Made by a program: the position numbers and the translations under genes. Below the pieces are notes generated by a model. It did not search any database and was not told the DNA's origin. It saw only the letters and a program-made list of their open reading frames with translations. Shown in pieces: positions 20,105 to 30,660 of a stretch of DNA of 64,000 nt. Each line of letters begins with the position of its first letter. Within the stretch, counting starts at the first letter, position 1. This DNA is from Sphingobacterium daejeonense (GTDB lineage: Bacteria; Bacteroidota; Bacteroidia; Sphingobacteriales; Sphingobacteriaceae): assembly GCF_901472535.1 (NCBI RefSeq), contig NZ_LR590470.1:3286001-3350000 (forward strand), given 5' to 3'.

Positions 20105-20320
20105 ATGGAAACTTTATTAATACAGATCAATAATAAAAAGGCATATGAAATTCTTAAAAATTTAGAAGAATTAAATGTTATTAAAGTATTGAATAAGGAT
20201 ATTTCTAAAAGATATTTCCAAAAAAAATATGCTGGAAAATTGCCTTCTGAATTAGCTGATAAACTTCATGAAGAAATAGAAAAAGGAAGAAAGGAATGGG
20301 AAAAACGAGGTACCTTATAG
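20105..20320 (+). CDS. Putative antitoxin of a PIN-domain toxin-antitoxin pair
   Basis: About 71 residues (METLLIQINNKKAYEILKNL), strongly Lys/Glu-rich. The N-terminal strand-helix part could be a small DNA-binding fold, and a charged C-terminal helix could be the toxin-binding tail. I recognise no named antitoxin family. The call rests on size, on the 25-base overlap with the PIN gene and on gene order. An ATG four codons upstream (20093) is also possible. The pair sits inside the hairpin-repeat island. Confidence 0.65.
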   Translation: METLLIQINNKKAYEILKNLEELNVIKVLNKDISKRYFQKKYAGKLPSELADKLHEEIEKGRKEWEKRGTL

Positions 20321-20684
20321 ATTCAAATGCTATAATCGATTACCTTGCGAATAAAATACCTCCTAAAGGAATGCAATTCATGAATAATGTTTTGAATAAC
20401 GCTCCCAGAATTTCAATAATATCAAAAATTGAAATTCTAAGTTTTAACACCTCTCCTCACTACTATAAAATTCTTACAAATTTTGTTGAAGAATTAACCC
20501 TAATCTATTTATCAGACGAAGTTGTTGATAAGTGTATTGAACTTCGAAAAAATCACAAAACAAACTACCGGATGCAATAATCGCCGCAACTTCAATTGTT
20601 CATAACTTAGATATTATTACCCGTAATAGATCTGATTTCAAAAATATCAATGGAATTAATTTAATTGATGCGCATGGAATATAA
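20296..20684 (+). CDS. VapC-like PIN-domain toxin (frame break)
   Basis: About 129 residues once repaired. PIN-domain acidic residues are visible: LIDSNAIIDYL at the start, ISKIEIL, LPDAIIAATS and TRNRSDF near the end. Such toxins cleave RNA. The open frame stops at 20580, because ACAAACTACCG should be ACAAAACTACCG; with one more A it reads KTKLPDAIIAATSIVHNLDI and ends at 20684. It is probably a sequence error, though a real knockout of a toxin cannot be excluded. It overlaps the upstream antitoxin gene. Confidence 0.8.
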
Positions 20685-20857
20685 TTTCTAACCATGGTCT
20701 AAATCTTCACTAACCACCGGACTCCAATTTTGATCTTTTTTGATTATGCGAATTATTGAAATATGCAACACCGATTGTTTTGTTTCACGCCTTAACACCC
20801 TTGAGCGGGCGATACTATTATAGAAAAGATCACTTTGCTCCAATCAACCCTGTAGGG

Positions 20858-22301
20858 CAATGTCATTAAGTTAAGAAAAAAAGAAGGCCATAAATCACGT
20901 AAATGTTTAATTTTGAATTCACTACTAAACAAATCTAAACAACCGCGTTTATGGCCGATGTAAAAATAGCACTTAAAATCGTTTCAGACCTAAAAAATTT
21001 TATTTCTATCTGTTTAACAGATCCTCTGCTGCTCAATCTTTTCAGGAATTCCAAAACCCATTTCACCCGGGACCGGAAGCTCAATTTCGAGAGATTGGTC
21101 TTGCTGATCGCCAAGATGTGCAAGCGGACCCTCTCTGTCGAACTGGAAGGTTTCTTTGGTGAGCTGGGCAAGAAGATCAGTTGCTCGGTGAGTGCCTTTT
21201 CCCAGCAGAGGAGCAAGCTGAGCCCCCTTTTCTTCCTGGTCTGGAACCGGGTGCTCTGCGAGAGCTTCCTGCGCCATGCACCGGGGGATACCAGGAGATG
21301 GATGGGCTATCGCCTGATCGCAGTTGACGGCTCCAACCTTGCCCTGGTGAACACGCCTTCCCTGCAGGCCAACTTTGGCGGCCAGAGCAACCAGAACTCG
21401 AGCTTCGTGCAGGCAAAGACCTTCTATCACTACGATGTGCTGAACGACCTGGTGACCCATGCCTGCATAGCCCCATACCGGACCAGCGAGCTGACCCTGG
21501 CCTCCCATTGGATCGAGGAACTGCCCGTGGACTCCATTGCCATCTATGACAGGTACTATTCAACGTTCAAGATGTTCGCGCTCCATAGCTGGCAGGAGAG
21601 CGAGCGCAAGTTCGTGATCAGGGCGAAGGATTCGCTAGAGTTTGTCAAGAGGTTCCTGAAGACGGGAAAGGTTTCCCAGGTCATCGAGCTTGCCCCAACC
21701 CAGGCCTCCATCAGCGGCCTGCGCCAGAGCGGGTTCGCCACGGACAGCTCAACAAGGATCCGCATACGCTTGGTCAGGGTAGAACTGCAGTCGACCACGG
21801 AGGTGATCGCGACCAACCTATGGCAGGAAGAGGGGTTTGAGAACGATATGTTCGGGGACCTGTACTTCAGGCGCTGGGGAGTGGAGACGAACATCTCCAA
21901 ACTGAAGAATACCATGCAGATGGAATCCTTCAGCGGGCTGACGGTGGAATCCGTCGAGCAGGATTTCTATGCAACGGTGATGATGTCAAACCTGCATTCG
22001 ATACTGATCAGGGATGCCCAGGTCCAGCTCGACCGCGATACGTCCACGAAAAAGTACCCCCAAAAGGTCAACGGGAACAAATCCTTCGGAAAATTAAAGG
22101 AAAACCTGATAGCCATCTTTTTCAAAAACAGGGAAAGGGAAATCCTCAGGGAGCTCACGGCCTATTTCCTCAAGGACACATTGCCCATTCGAAAGGGAAG
22201 ATCATTCCCAAGGCAGCTTAAGACCTCGAATAAAAAGTGCAAGCACAGGACCTACACAAACTACAAACCGGCATGATAAAATCCTTAACTTAATGACATT
22301 G
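20858..22301 (+). mobile_element. IS4-family insertion sequence with inverted repeats and 9-bp target duplication
   Basis: The ends are inverted copies of CAATGTCATTAAGTTAAG (18 bp; 20858-20875 and 22284-22301). The flanks carry the direct repeat CCTGTAGGG (20849-20857 and 22302-22310), a 9-bp target duplication. The element is 1444 bp with one transposase gene. It landed in the middle of a hairpin-repeat unit: joining the flanks rebuilds ACCCTGTAGGGGTGTAAC. Intact ends and an exact target copy suggest a recent insertion. Confidence 0.95.
20951..22276 (+). CDS. IS4-family DDE transposase
   Basis: 441 residues. The first catalytic Asp is in LIAVDGSNLAL and the second in AIYDRYYSTF. The IS4 signature Y-(2)-R-(3)-E-(6)-K is exact in YFRRWGVETNISKLK. 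The N-terminal half has the usual helical segment. Coding DNA is much richer in GC than the neighbours and uses codons such as CTG and GCC, pointing to arrival from another host. The frame is intact, so it may be active. The GC-rich antisense frames over it are not genes. Confidence 0.95.
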   Translation: MADVKIALKIVSDLKNFISICLTDPLLLNLFRNSKTHFTRDRKLNFERLVLLIAKMCKRTLSVELEGFFGELGKKISCSVSAFSQQRSKLSPLFFLVWNRVLCESFLRHAPGDTRRWMGYRLIAVDGSNLALVNTPSLQANFGGQSNQNSSFVQAKTFYHYDVLNDLVTHACIAPYRTSELTLASHWIEELPVDSIAIYDRYYSTFKMFALHSWQESERKFVIRAKDSLEFVKRFLKTGKVSQVIELAPTQASISGLRQSGFATDSSTRIRIRLVRVELQSTTEVIATNLWQEEGFENDMFGDLYFRRWGVETNISKLKNTMQMESFSGLTVESVEQDFYATVMMSNLHSILIRDAQVQLDRDTSTKKYPQKVNGNKSFGKLKENLIAIFFKNREREILRELTAYFLKDTLPIRKGRSFPRQLKTSNKKCKHRTYTNYKPA

Positions 22302-22960
22302 CCTGTAGGGGTGTAACTACTATAGAAATGATTATACAACGAAACACAACCCTGTAGGGGTGTAACTATTATAGAGGTAGGTGGGGATACCTGCTACGGC
22401 GTAAAACCCCATGGGGATAAAATGCCATGGGCATGCAATCTTCCTTAAATGCCATCGGCATGAAATATCTATAGAAATGAAAATCACCTCAAACACCAAC
22501 GCCGTAGGTGTGGCTTGTTTGTTAAATTCCTGCTATAATAGTGACATCCCGATGGGATTGTGCTATTGTCGAAAATGAATTAACCCATCCAACCCTGTAG
22601 GGGTGGCACTATTATAGCGACAAAATAGTTTCCAGAGCTAAAGCTCTGGAATGACAAGTTCTTTTTTTTAAAGGGGGCGATTTTTGGGTCATTCCTTATC
22701 GCAAGATAAGGAGACTGTTTTTGTGAATTAGACATAAGACATTTCAAGGCGATAATCAGTGTAGACGGTAACTACGATGTTAGGCATTAATAATCTTGCA
22801 ACACTTATATATTTCACCACCGTGGTAGGTGTCTCCACCTGCCCCATAATGGATTCCTATAGCATTTAATCCCCTACTACCCTGTAGGGGTGCAACTATT
22901 ATAGAGATCAAATTTTAAACCTAGTTAACGCGGTTATTAAGTTTATATTAATTTTTTATT
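22302..22960. repeat. Cluster of short hairpin repeats (right block)
   Basis: Gene-free. It continues the left block: ACCCT-GTA-GGGGT at about 22349, 22592 and 22879; ATGCC-ATG-GGCAT and ATGCC-ATC-GGCAT at about 22422-22460; ACGCC-GTA-GGTGT at about 22499; ATCCC-GAT-GGGAT near 22546. Longer perfect hairpins occur at 22630-22651 (TTCCAGAGC-TAAA-GCTCTGGAA) and 22694-22711 (CCTTATC-GCAA-GATAAGG). The segment 22378-22530 is a diverged copy of 19727-19880. The last 100 bases are AT-rich and probably carry the promoter of the next gene. Confidence 0.85.
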
Positions 22961-23030
22961 AATTTTTAATATCATGTAGCGTTACAACAACTAAATTCGT
23001 AACGGTTAAGTATATTAACAACAACTGATT

Positions 23031-23594
23031 ATGAAAAAGATTTATTTAATTCTTGCAGCATTCGTTCTGAATTCTTGCAGCAAGGAAGATGTTGGTCCTA
23101 TGGGGTTCTATCATGGGCAAAAAATTGAGGTATTTTTAGACCACAAATATCTCGCTAAGGGTGACGAACCATTATTATGGCCTAGCAAACGTAAGCTGGA
23201 ATATGGTCTACAGGGATTTATGGAAAGACAACCAGGTTATTATTATGTGGTCAAAGCGGAGGTAAATTTAAACAAAGGCCAACCTTTAAAGTATGATGGA
23301 TCTGCTTATTGGTTGGATTTCAAAGGTATTAAATCCAAAAAGAAGTATACTGGCCAAGAACCTTTTCAGATAGAGTTAATCCAATCAGTTGATTGGGCCG
23401 GTCCGCAAATTTTGTTGCGAAAAGAAAGTCAAAAATATATCTTTTCCAGCGAAATTGAACTAACATATAATGATAATTCTATGAAAGATAAATTTGAGGA
23501 ATTTTTGAAACATCAGGCAGAAATGGATGAAATAGCAAAACAACAAATAGAACAACTCAAAGATTTAAATGGCAATATATCACGCTTACAGTAA
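23031..23594 (+). CDS. Lipoprotein of unknown function
   Basis: 187 residues. A short signal peptide ends in LNSC (Cys about 16), so it is lipid-anchored. The mature part begins with a flexible stretch, then alternates strands with many aromatic residues (PGYYYVVKAEVNL, YWLDFKGI). It ends in a charged helix (KHQAEMDEIAKQQIEQL) that could be a coiled coil. No family recognised. It is convergent with the TonB-dependent receptor gene. Confidence 0.75.
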   Translation: MKKIYLILAAFVLNSCSKEDVGPMGFYHGQKIEVFLDHKYLAKGDEPLLWPSKRKLEYGLQGFMERQPGYYYVVKAEVNLNKGQPLKYDGSAYWLDFKGIKSKKKYTGQEPFQIELIQSVDWAGPQILLRKESQKYIFSSEIELTYNDNSMKDKFEEFLKHQAEMDEIAKQQIEQLKDLNGNISRLQ

Positions 23595-23691
23595 CTCACG
23601 ACGAGAATAATTTTGGAAAAGGCTTTAAGGTTTCTGAGATCTCAACAAAACTGTGGTAATATACCCTTCTAGATTCTTCTGATTTAAGATC

Positions 23692-23726
23692 ATAAAAAAA
23701 TCCCTCGCGAAATGCGAGGGATTAAT
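23692..23726 (-). terminator. Rho-independent terminator of the receptor gene
   Basis: On the minus strand AATCCCTCGC-ATTT-CGCGAGGGATT with a run of T lies 20 bases after the repaired receptor stop (23747). Confidence 0.85.
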
Positions 23727-23746
23727 ATTTAGAATAAGGTTAAATC

Positions 23747-26700
23747 TTAGTTAAAGATATAACGAACACCTAATTGAGCTGACCATCTTGAAGGAATATC
23801 AGACACGAAATAAGGAGTGTTTTTCATTCAAATTACCCAATTTGTATTGAGGGATATTTGTGTTTTGTTGGAAACTATCGAAGTTAATTGGTCTAAATGA
23901 GTTATCCCAGAAACTTCCACCACCGCTATATTGCTCACCCCATTTTTTGTTGATCAACGCACCTACGTTCATAACATCTAATGAGATTTGAATTTTGTTT
24001 TTGGTGTTACCAATGTTTGTGAAAACATCTTGTAAAATTCTGAAGTCAAATCTATGTGAAAAAGGTGCTTTGTCACCATTTCTTTCAGCATATTGTCCTC
24101 TTCTATTTTTCAAGTAAGGATTTGCTTCAATAAATTCGTTAAATGCATTCCATTGTTGTTCTGGAGTAACATCTCCATTTTGAACAAATTTAATTTCAGA
24201 TGCATCTCTTGGAATATACATTAATGAATATTGGTCACTTGAACTACCTGCTGTATATCTTCCTGGGTCACCTGCAATAAGGTAAGAGAATCTAGCACCA
24301 GATTGTCCTGTATAAACTAAAGATAGAGTTGTTCCTAAATGGTTCAAATATTCTTTAGAATAAGAAACGTATCCAATCACTCTACTACCAGTGCTGAATG
24401 GGTTATGTCCTAAAGTTACATTGTTTGATCCATTCACAGTTGCCGTTCTGAAGAAATTTGATTGATTCTGAGATGAAGAACCTGAGAATAAATCTTTAGC
24501 TTCAGTATAAGTATAAGCTAATGAACCGAAGAATCCATTGTTAAATGATTTTGACAATTGAGCAGTTGCTGACCAAGAGTATCCTTTGTTTACATTATCA
24601 ATATAAACTACTTGAGTATAGTTTGGAAGAACTTTTGCATCTTTCGATGGCGCATACAATAATCTATTGTCAGCACCTTCTAATTGTCCGATAGGATCTT
24701 TTTGGTTTAGATCTCTAAAGCGGAATGAGCTTAAGTTTTTAGAGTACATGAATTCAGCAGTACCCATTACACCCCAAGGCAATTGGTAATCAACTCCTAA
24801 CGAAGTTCTTGCGATTTGCGGTAATCTTAAGTTTTTGTCCAATACAGAGATATTTCCTGAAGGCTTAACTTCTCCTGGATTTTTTGGTTGACCATTAGGG
24901 TCAGCAATAAAATCAATGTTTGGAGCACCAGCACCAGCATTAAGCTGATTTCCACCCAATAAAGCACCACTTTGAGTATATGCACCTGCAGACCAAACGA
25001 ATGGGAAACGAGAAGTAAAGATACCAACACCACCACGTAAGATAAGTGAACGGTCGCTCTTAACATCCCAGTTAAATCCTAACCTAGGTGACCACATAAA
25101 GGTAGCTTTAGGCATTCTGTTTGTCATTACATCATATCTTTGAGCAATGATTGAGTTGTTGAAATCTTGGTTTTCAAGAGGATCAGTTAAATAAATAGGA
25201 ATATCAACACGAAGACCACCTGTTAATTTCAAGTTGCTGAACATTTGATATTCATCCTGAACATAAAACCCTAATTGCATTGCTGAGAAATCAGCTCCTT
25301 GTTTAGGATCATCAGTATTACTGTAATTATATTGGAAACTTGCTGCTTTTCCTCTTTCAAAGTTTTCAATCGCTGTATACGGTTGACCAGTAGCTGGATT
25401 AATATCTGAAGCAGGTGAATTACGGAAAGTATAGTTACCAAATGCACTACCAATAAAACCATTGTACATTTTGTAGAACTCATTATGAGTACCAAAAGTC
25501 AATGTATGGTTACCTTTATATAAAGTTAAGTTATCAGTAAGTGTTAATACTTGTTGATCCAATTGGTTAACAGTTGAGAAAGGTTCAGCACCTAAACTGA
25601 TATTTGTACTTGATCCCAAATCAATAAATACACGTGGGAACGGATTACCTGGAGTAGTTCTCGGTTCAGTAACATTTGTATAACCAACAACTAGGTTGTT
25701 TGATAACACATTTGAAAATCTACTGTTTAACTCAAGGACTGCCGATTGAGTAGTACTTTTTCTTAATACTGCTCCATTTTCAAAAGTAATTGAGTTTTGA
25801 GAACGACCTAAATCAGTTGCAGATCCATTAACATAGCTATATCTCGCAGTTAATTTATGCTTTTCGTTGATGTTGAAGTCAAATCTAGTAAAGATCTTGT
25901 CAGATTTATTGTTTGCTTCTTGGCCCATAAAACTACCAGGATTATACCCTAATTGATTAGCTTTATCAGCAACTCTTTGCAATTGTTCAACTGTAAAATT
26001 TGATCCATCAGATCCTGGAGCAAATCCAAGTGGCGTATTATTATCTGTTCTCTCATAGTTTACAAAGAAGAACAACTTATCTTTAATGATTGGACCACCT
26101 ACTCTAACACCATATTGACGTTCACTGAAATCTACTAATTTAGTTCTTTCTTGATCGTCTTTAAGAAGTCCGAAAGGAGTTTTACCTGTTAAGTTTTGAT
26201 TTCTTGTAAAGTAATACGCTGATCCTTGCACAAGGTTAGTACCTGAACGAGTTACAGCAGATATACCACCACCAGCGAATCCACCAGCTCTTACATCAAA
26301 AGGAGCAATTTGGACAGTCATTTCTTCAATAGCATCTAATGAAATCGGAGATACACCTGTACTCGAACCATTTGTACCAGCACTGCTTAGACCAAATACG
26401 TCATTACTTACAGCACCATCGATTGTCAACTGGTTGAAACGGTTGTTCATACCACCAATTGATAATGCATCACCTTTTACATCTGCTTGAGGCGTTAATC
26501 TTGTAAAGTCAGTTAGACTTCTAGAGATAGTTGGTAAGTTTTGGATTGTTCTGTTCGAAATACTAGTTGAAGCACCAGTTTTTAAACTTTGGCCTTTTTT
26601 AACGCCAGTAACTGTAATTTCATCAATTAAATTTGAACTATCACCAAATACAGGATTCAATTCAAATGAACGACCTAGTTGTAAAAAAACATTTTCATAA

Positions 26701-26966
26701 ACAACTGGCTCTTGACCAACATAAGTCACCTCGATACGATAAGGTCCACCAACACGCATACCTGCCAAACTAAAACGACCAGTTTCATTGGATGAACTTG
26801 TGTAAACTGTTCCTGAAGGAGTGTGGATAGCTTTAATTGTTGCGCCGGTAGTTTTTTCACCATTGGTTTGGGTTACTACTCCGGACATACTACTTGTGGT
26901 TACCTGCGCTTGGATAGTTCCATAACTTGCAAGTACCAGAGCAAAGAAAAGTAAAGATTTCTTCAT
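23747..26966 (-). CDS. Oar-like TonB-dependent outer membrane receptor (C-terminal frame break)
   Basis: About 1073 residues. A signal peptide (MKKSLLFFALVLASYGTIQAQ) is followed by a carboxypeptidase-regulatory-like domain (SGVVTQTNGEKTTGATIKA, residues about 25-105), a plug domain and a large beta-barrel; the order fits Oar-type receptors rather than SusC. The open frame stops at 23799. Five A where four are expected, at about 23822-23826, cause this: repaired, it ends PSRWSAQLGVRYIFN, the aromatic terminal strand required for outer membrane assembly. I start at the ATG at 26966, not 27005, because it gives a clean signal peptide. The ligand is unknown. Confidence 0.9.
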
Positions 26967-26988
26967 ACGGTTTGTTATTAATTCTGAA

Positions 26989-26996
26989 CAAAAGTA
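26989..26996 (-). promoter_or_regulatory. Candidate -7 box of the receptor gene
   Basis: TACTTTTG on the minus strand fits the Bacteroidota -7 element, 22 bases before the chosen ATG. No convincing -33 element is visible. Confidence 0.4.
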
Positions 26997-27466
26997 AAAA
27001 GACATATTGATTTTCAGAGTTACTTAACATAAACTTAATATACTCACAACCACGTTTTTGCATTTATTTGTCCTATTCGAGTAAGCGTTTTTTTAAAAGT
27101 TGAATAGTTTTATAAACAACTACCTTAGTTGATTGAAAATATTGCAATGAAACCGATTGAAATTTGATAGTTTAACAAATTTTAACATTTTTCAAAATGT
27201 GGAAAAGTTTTTTCCTTTTGCTGTGGATTTAACAGTTTCCGTGACAACTATGTAAGGGCAATTGCAAGAAATTAGGGTGTTAACATGGAAGTTTAATTCC
27301 TAATTTCATTGAATTTAGAGTTGTGTTGGATGAAGATTGGTGGTTGGTGGGGACACCAACCACGGCGTGAATGGTCTGACTTGTGCCAAAGCCTGCCCTT
27401 CGGCTCCGCTCAGGGACCGGTTTTGGAATACTGAGAAGGTTGGTGTGGACACCAACCACGGCTCAA
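26997..27466. repeat. Gene-free stretch with inverted-repeat elements
   Basis: The left part (to about 27330) is AT-rich and unremarkable. At 27335-27466 there are two copies of a palindromic element: GGTTGGTG-GGGA-CACCAACC at about 27344 and GGTTGGTG-TGGA-CACCAACC at about 27440. A segment with CCTTCGGCTCCGCTCAGGG lies between them, the reverse complement of a theme in the 19.2 kb repeats. No gene seen. Confidence 0.75.
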
Positions 27467-29847
27467 TTAGTCCAGGTAAGCGTAGGTAATTCCGTCTCCG
27501 CCTCTATCGGCATGCTCGTCTTCAAAGCGACTTACATGATTGTATTTTCTAAGGTAATCACGGATAAACTTTCGGAGGATTCCATCACCTTTACCATGAA
27601 CGATCTTTAGAGATGGATACCCTATCATAACTGCACGATCGAGGATCTGCTCTATTTTTCCTAGGGCATCTTCCGTTCTCATTCCTCGCACATCTACCTC
27701 CGGACTGAAATCAGCAACACTGCCAGATGAAACTGATTTGAACCTCTTGGCAGCATTTGATTTCTCCTTGCCCCTAAGTTTTTTCAACTTTGTTTTTCTT
27801 GACAACGGTCCTCAAATCACCAAGAGCTAGAATTAAGTTATTCTTAGCAATTTCGATTACTTGGGCTTCATTTCCAGTGTCTATGATCTTCACCCAATCC
27901 CCTACTTCTACTTCAGCATTTTCTGCTGCTACTATTGTAGGTTTCTTAACTTCTTTAACTTGTTTTTCCTTTAGATTTTCAGAAGCTTGCTGCAATCCAG
28001 CCCTCAGTTTTTTAGTTTCTTCTTTATCTGCTTGCTTAGTTTTGATCTCAGCAATGGTGTTCTCAACCAGCTTATTGGCATTCTTGATGATCAGCCTTGC
28101 TTCTTCCTTGGCATCTTTGAGCAATTGTCTCTTATTTTCTTCCAAGTAGGTCTTCAGTTCGTTGAGTTTGGACTGTTGTCCCAATATTTCTTTTTCACGT
28201 AGGTTGATGGCAACCTTGGTATCATAAACTTCTTTTTTCTCACGCTCCAGATCAACCAACAGTGTATCTACTTTTTTCTGTTGCACACCTATCTTTTGTT
28301 TAGCAAGATGGATAACCTCTTTAGGTAAACCAATGTTTTGGGCAATCTCGAAAGCATAGGAACTACCTGGTTTTCCTGTCTGTAAGATATAGAGAGGTTT
28401 CATTGCTTCATTGTCGAAGAGCATGGAGGCATTTTCTATTCCTTCAGTGTTACTGGCAAATACCTTTAGATTCGAATAGTGAGTTGTAATGACTCCTCGG
28501 ATTTTCTTTTTGTTGAGCACTTCCAATACAGCCTCAGCAATTGGTCCACCAAATTGGGGATCTGTACCTGTACCGAACTCATCAATTAGCACCATGGTCC
28601 TGGCATTAGCAAATTGTGTAAAGTGCTTCATTTTTGACAAATGGGCGCTATATGTACTCAAATCGCTATCAATTGATTGATCATCACAATATCAGCGAAA
28701 AATTGCTTGAATACTCCCAATTTAGAAGTCGGTTCACATGGAATCAGCAGTCCAGATTGAAACATCAACTGCAGAGACCTACCGTTTTCATACAGACCGA
28801 TTTTCCACCGGCATTCGGTCCTGATACCAACAATACACGATCAATATCGTCTATTTTGAGGTTCAATGGGACAACGGAATGATGACCTTCTTGTTTGGAA
28901 GCCAGATATAACAATGGATGTTTTGCATTTACCAGAAACACTTCTGCTTCTTTGGAAAGTTCTGGCATCTGAGCATCGATGTCCAAAGCAAAAAGAGCTT
29001 TTGCCCTCACAAAGTCCAATTTGGTTAACATGCCATGATAGGCAAACAATAAAGGGACGTGCGGGCGTATCTCTGTAGTCAAGGCAGTTAGAATTCTGAC
29101 AATTTCTCTTCTTCTTTCAAATTCCAGGTCCCTGACTTTATTGTTTAAATGGAATACTTCTTCGGGTTCAATATAAGCTGTTTGTCCTGTCGCTGATTCA
29201 TCGTGTATCAAACCCTTGACTTTTCTTTTGTTTTCAGCCAGGATTGGGATACCATAACCTTCCATCTCTTATAGTTAGGCTTCCATCAGCTGTCCAGCCA
29301 TTCTGCTGGGCTTGCTTATAAACAGTATCTAATCTTTTTCTGGCCTCTTTGTTCTGCTTTTGAAATCTGTGAGGTAATCTCCAGCAACAATTTTGAGGCA
29401 TTGTCTTTTATTTTTTCCTCTTTCATCAATAATCTGTTCGATGCTTCGGAGAATATTTTTTTTTAATTGGCAGATGTTCAAACAATAGCTCAAGGTTTGG
29501 ATATTGTTGAGCACGATCGTTGAAATACCGTATAATAGCGTAAACGGTCCTTAAAGAAAGCAATACTCTATGGAATTCCTCTTCTAATAGAAAGGAGCCT
29601 TCCACTTTTGCTTTCTCAATGATTGCTTTTATGGGGTAAAATGGTCAACAGGAAGAGGCGCATCATGAACCAACAGATCTTTGAATTCATTTGCTTGGCG
29701 CAAGAAACGGTCGATCAAATCCAGTTTTACTTGCGGTTGGATTTTGTCCACTAATTCCTTTCCTGGCTCACTGAGACATTTTGCCTTGATCAGTTCTTTT
29801 ATTTCGGTAAACCCTAACTTTTCTACTGCGTTCTGTGGATAAATCAT
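27467..29847 (-). CDS. mutS2: Endonuclease MutS2, about eight frame breaks
   Basis: Reading across frames gives one continuous MutS2 of about 792 residues: N-terminal MIYPQNAVEKLGFTEI, the clamp and lever helices, Walker A GPNAGGKS, Walker B LIDEFGTGTDP, a long coiled coil, then a Smr nuclease domain (VDVRGMRTEDAL, VHGKGDGILR) to the stop at 27467. Breaks lie near 27783, 28683, 28773, 29265, 29337, 29411, 29461 and 29640; most sit in runs of A or T. The net length after repair is a whole number of codons. I judge them read errors, although eight in one gene leaves decay possible. MutS2 acts on recombination intermediates or stalled ribosomes. Confidence 0.88.
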
Positions 29848-29850
29848 TTC

Positions 29851-30584
29851 TTATTGTACAACTGCGGGTCTTTCTCTCGGTCTTCTTAACGGTTTTAATT
29901 TTTGATTCCGCGGATTAAATGGTACTGTATCTATTTTTTCCAGTGGAGTTAACTCATTTGGATTTGGTAGAGGTTGTAACGTATCAGGTACTGTTTCTAG
30001 ATTCGGTTGCTGAATTGTCGGCACCGGACTGTCGCCAATAGTTTCAGACCCTCTTTTTTTCAAAAATATTCTTTTCCCAAAATGGCATTAAACCAACAGG
30101 TTGGTAAAATCTACGAGTTCGTTCTGCTATTGTCAGTTCTGACGTATCTGCCTTCGCATTCATGATCATGTTGGTCATGATGGAGGCATTGTTTTGCAGT
30201 TGAGTCACTCTTCGAATACTATCTTGAGAGATCGCATTTTGCAAGGAATCAGTACTATAGAAATTACGTTCTTTCTTTTCTAAACTTTTAACTACTTGGT
30301 CGTATGTTTTTTACCGTTAACTTTGGATCTCCAAAATAAAAGTTGACATTCTTGTTAAAGGATGTTGAATCGAGTCCATATTTTGCAAATAGCTCTTCAT
30401 ATAAAGGGTCAATAACCTTTTTGGCACTATCTACAGGGATGTTTGAGATATATCCATCGAGGATATGGACGTCTGTCATTAACTCTACCATATCATCTTG
30501 AGGTAAATCCCTTCTGGAACCTTCTTTTTTGCAAGAAATGCTTATAAAAAACAACGGAAGTAATCCAAGTATTAATCGATGCAT
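29851..30584 (-). CDS. DUF4296 lipoprotein (two frame breaks)
   Basis: Joined across two breaks (extra A at about 30309-30314 and about 30056-30062), this reads as a lipoprotein of about 240 residues. The signal peptide MHRLILGLLPLFFISISC is followed by the DUF4296 domain (DMVELMTDVHILDGYI, then FAKYGLDSTSFNKNV). The C-terminal half is rich in proline and ends KPLRRPRERPAVVQ. DUF4296 proteins are typical of Bacteroidota and of unknown function. The stop lies three bases before mutS2, which would be co-transcribed. Confidence 0.8.
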
Positions 30585-30660
30585 TTTGTAAATTTGTACA
30601 AAAATACAGAAAAGCTTGCACATAGCTTTCTTAAATTCATCAATGCGAACCCTTTTCATC

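Noticed and set aside
21014..21563. GC-rich reading frames antisense to the transposase
   Set aside because: Shadow frames from the high-GC codon usage of the transposase; no homology recognised.
20858..22301. Insertion sequence as a part of a larger composite transposon
   Set aside because: Only one copy of the IS is present in the window, with its own 9-bp target duplication.
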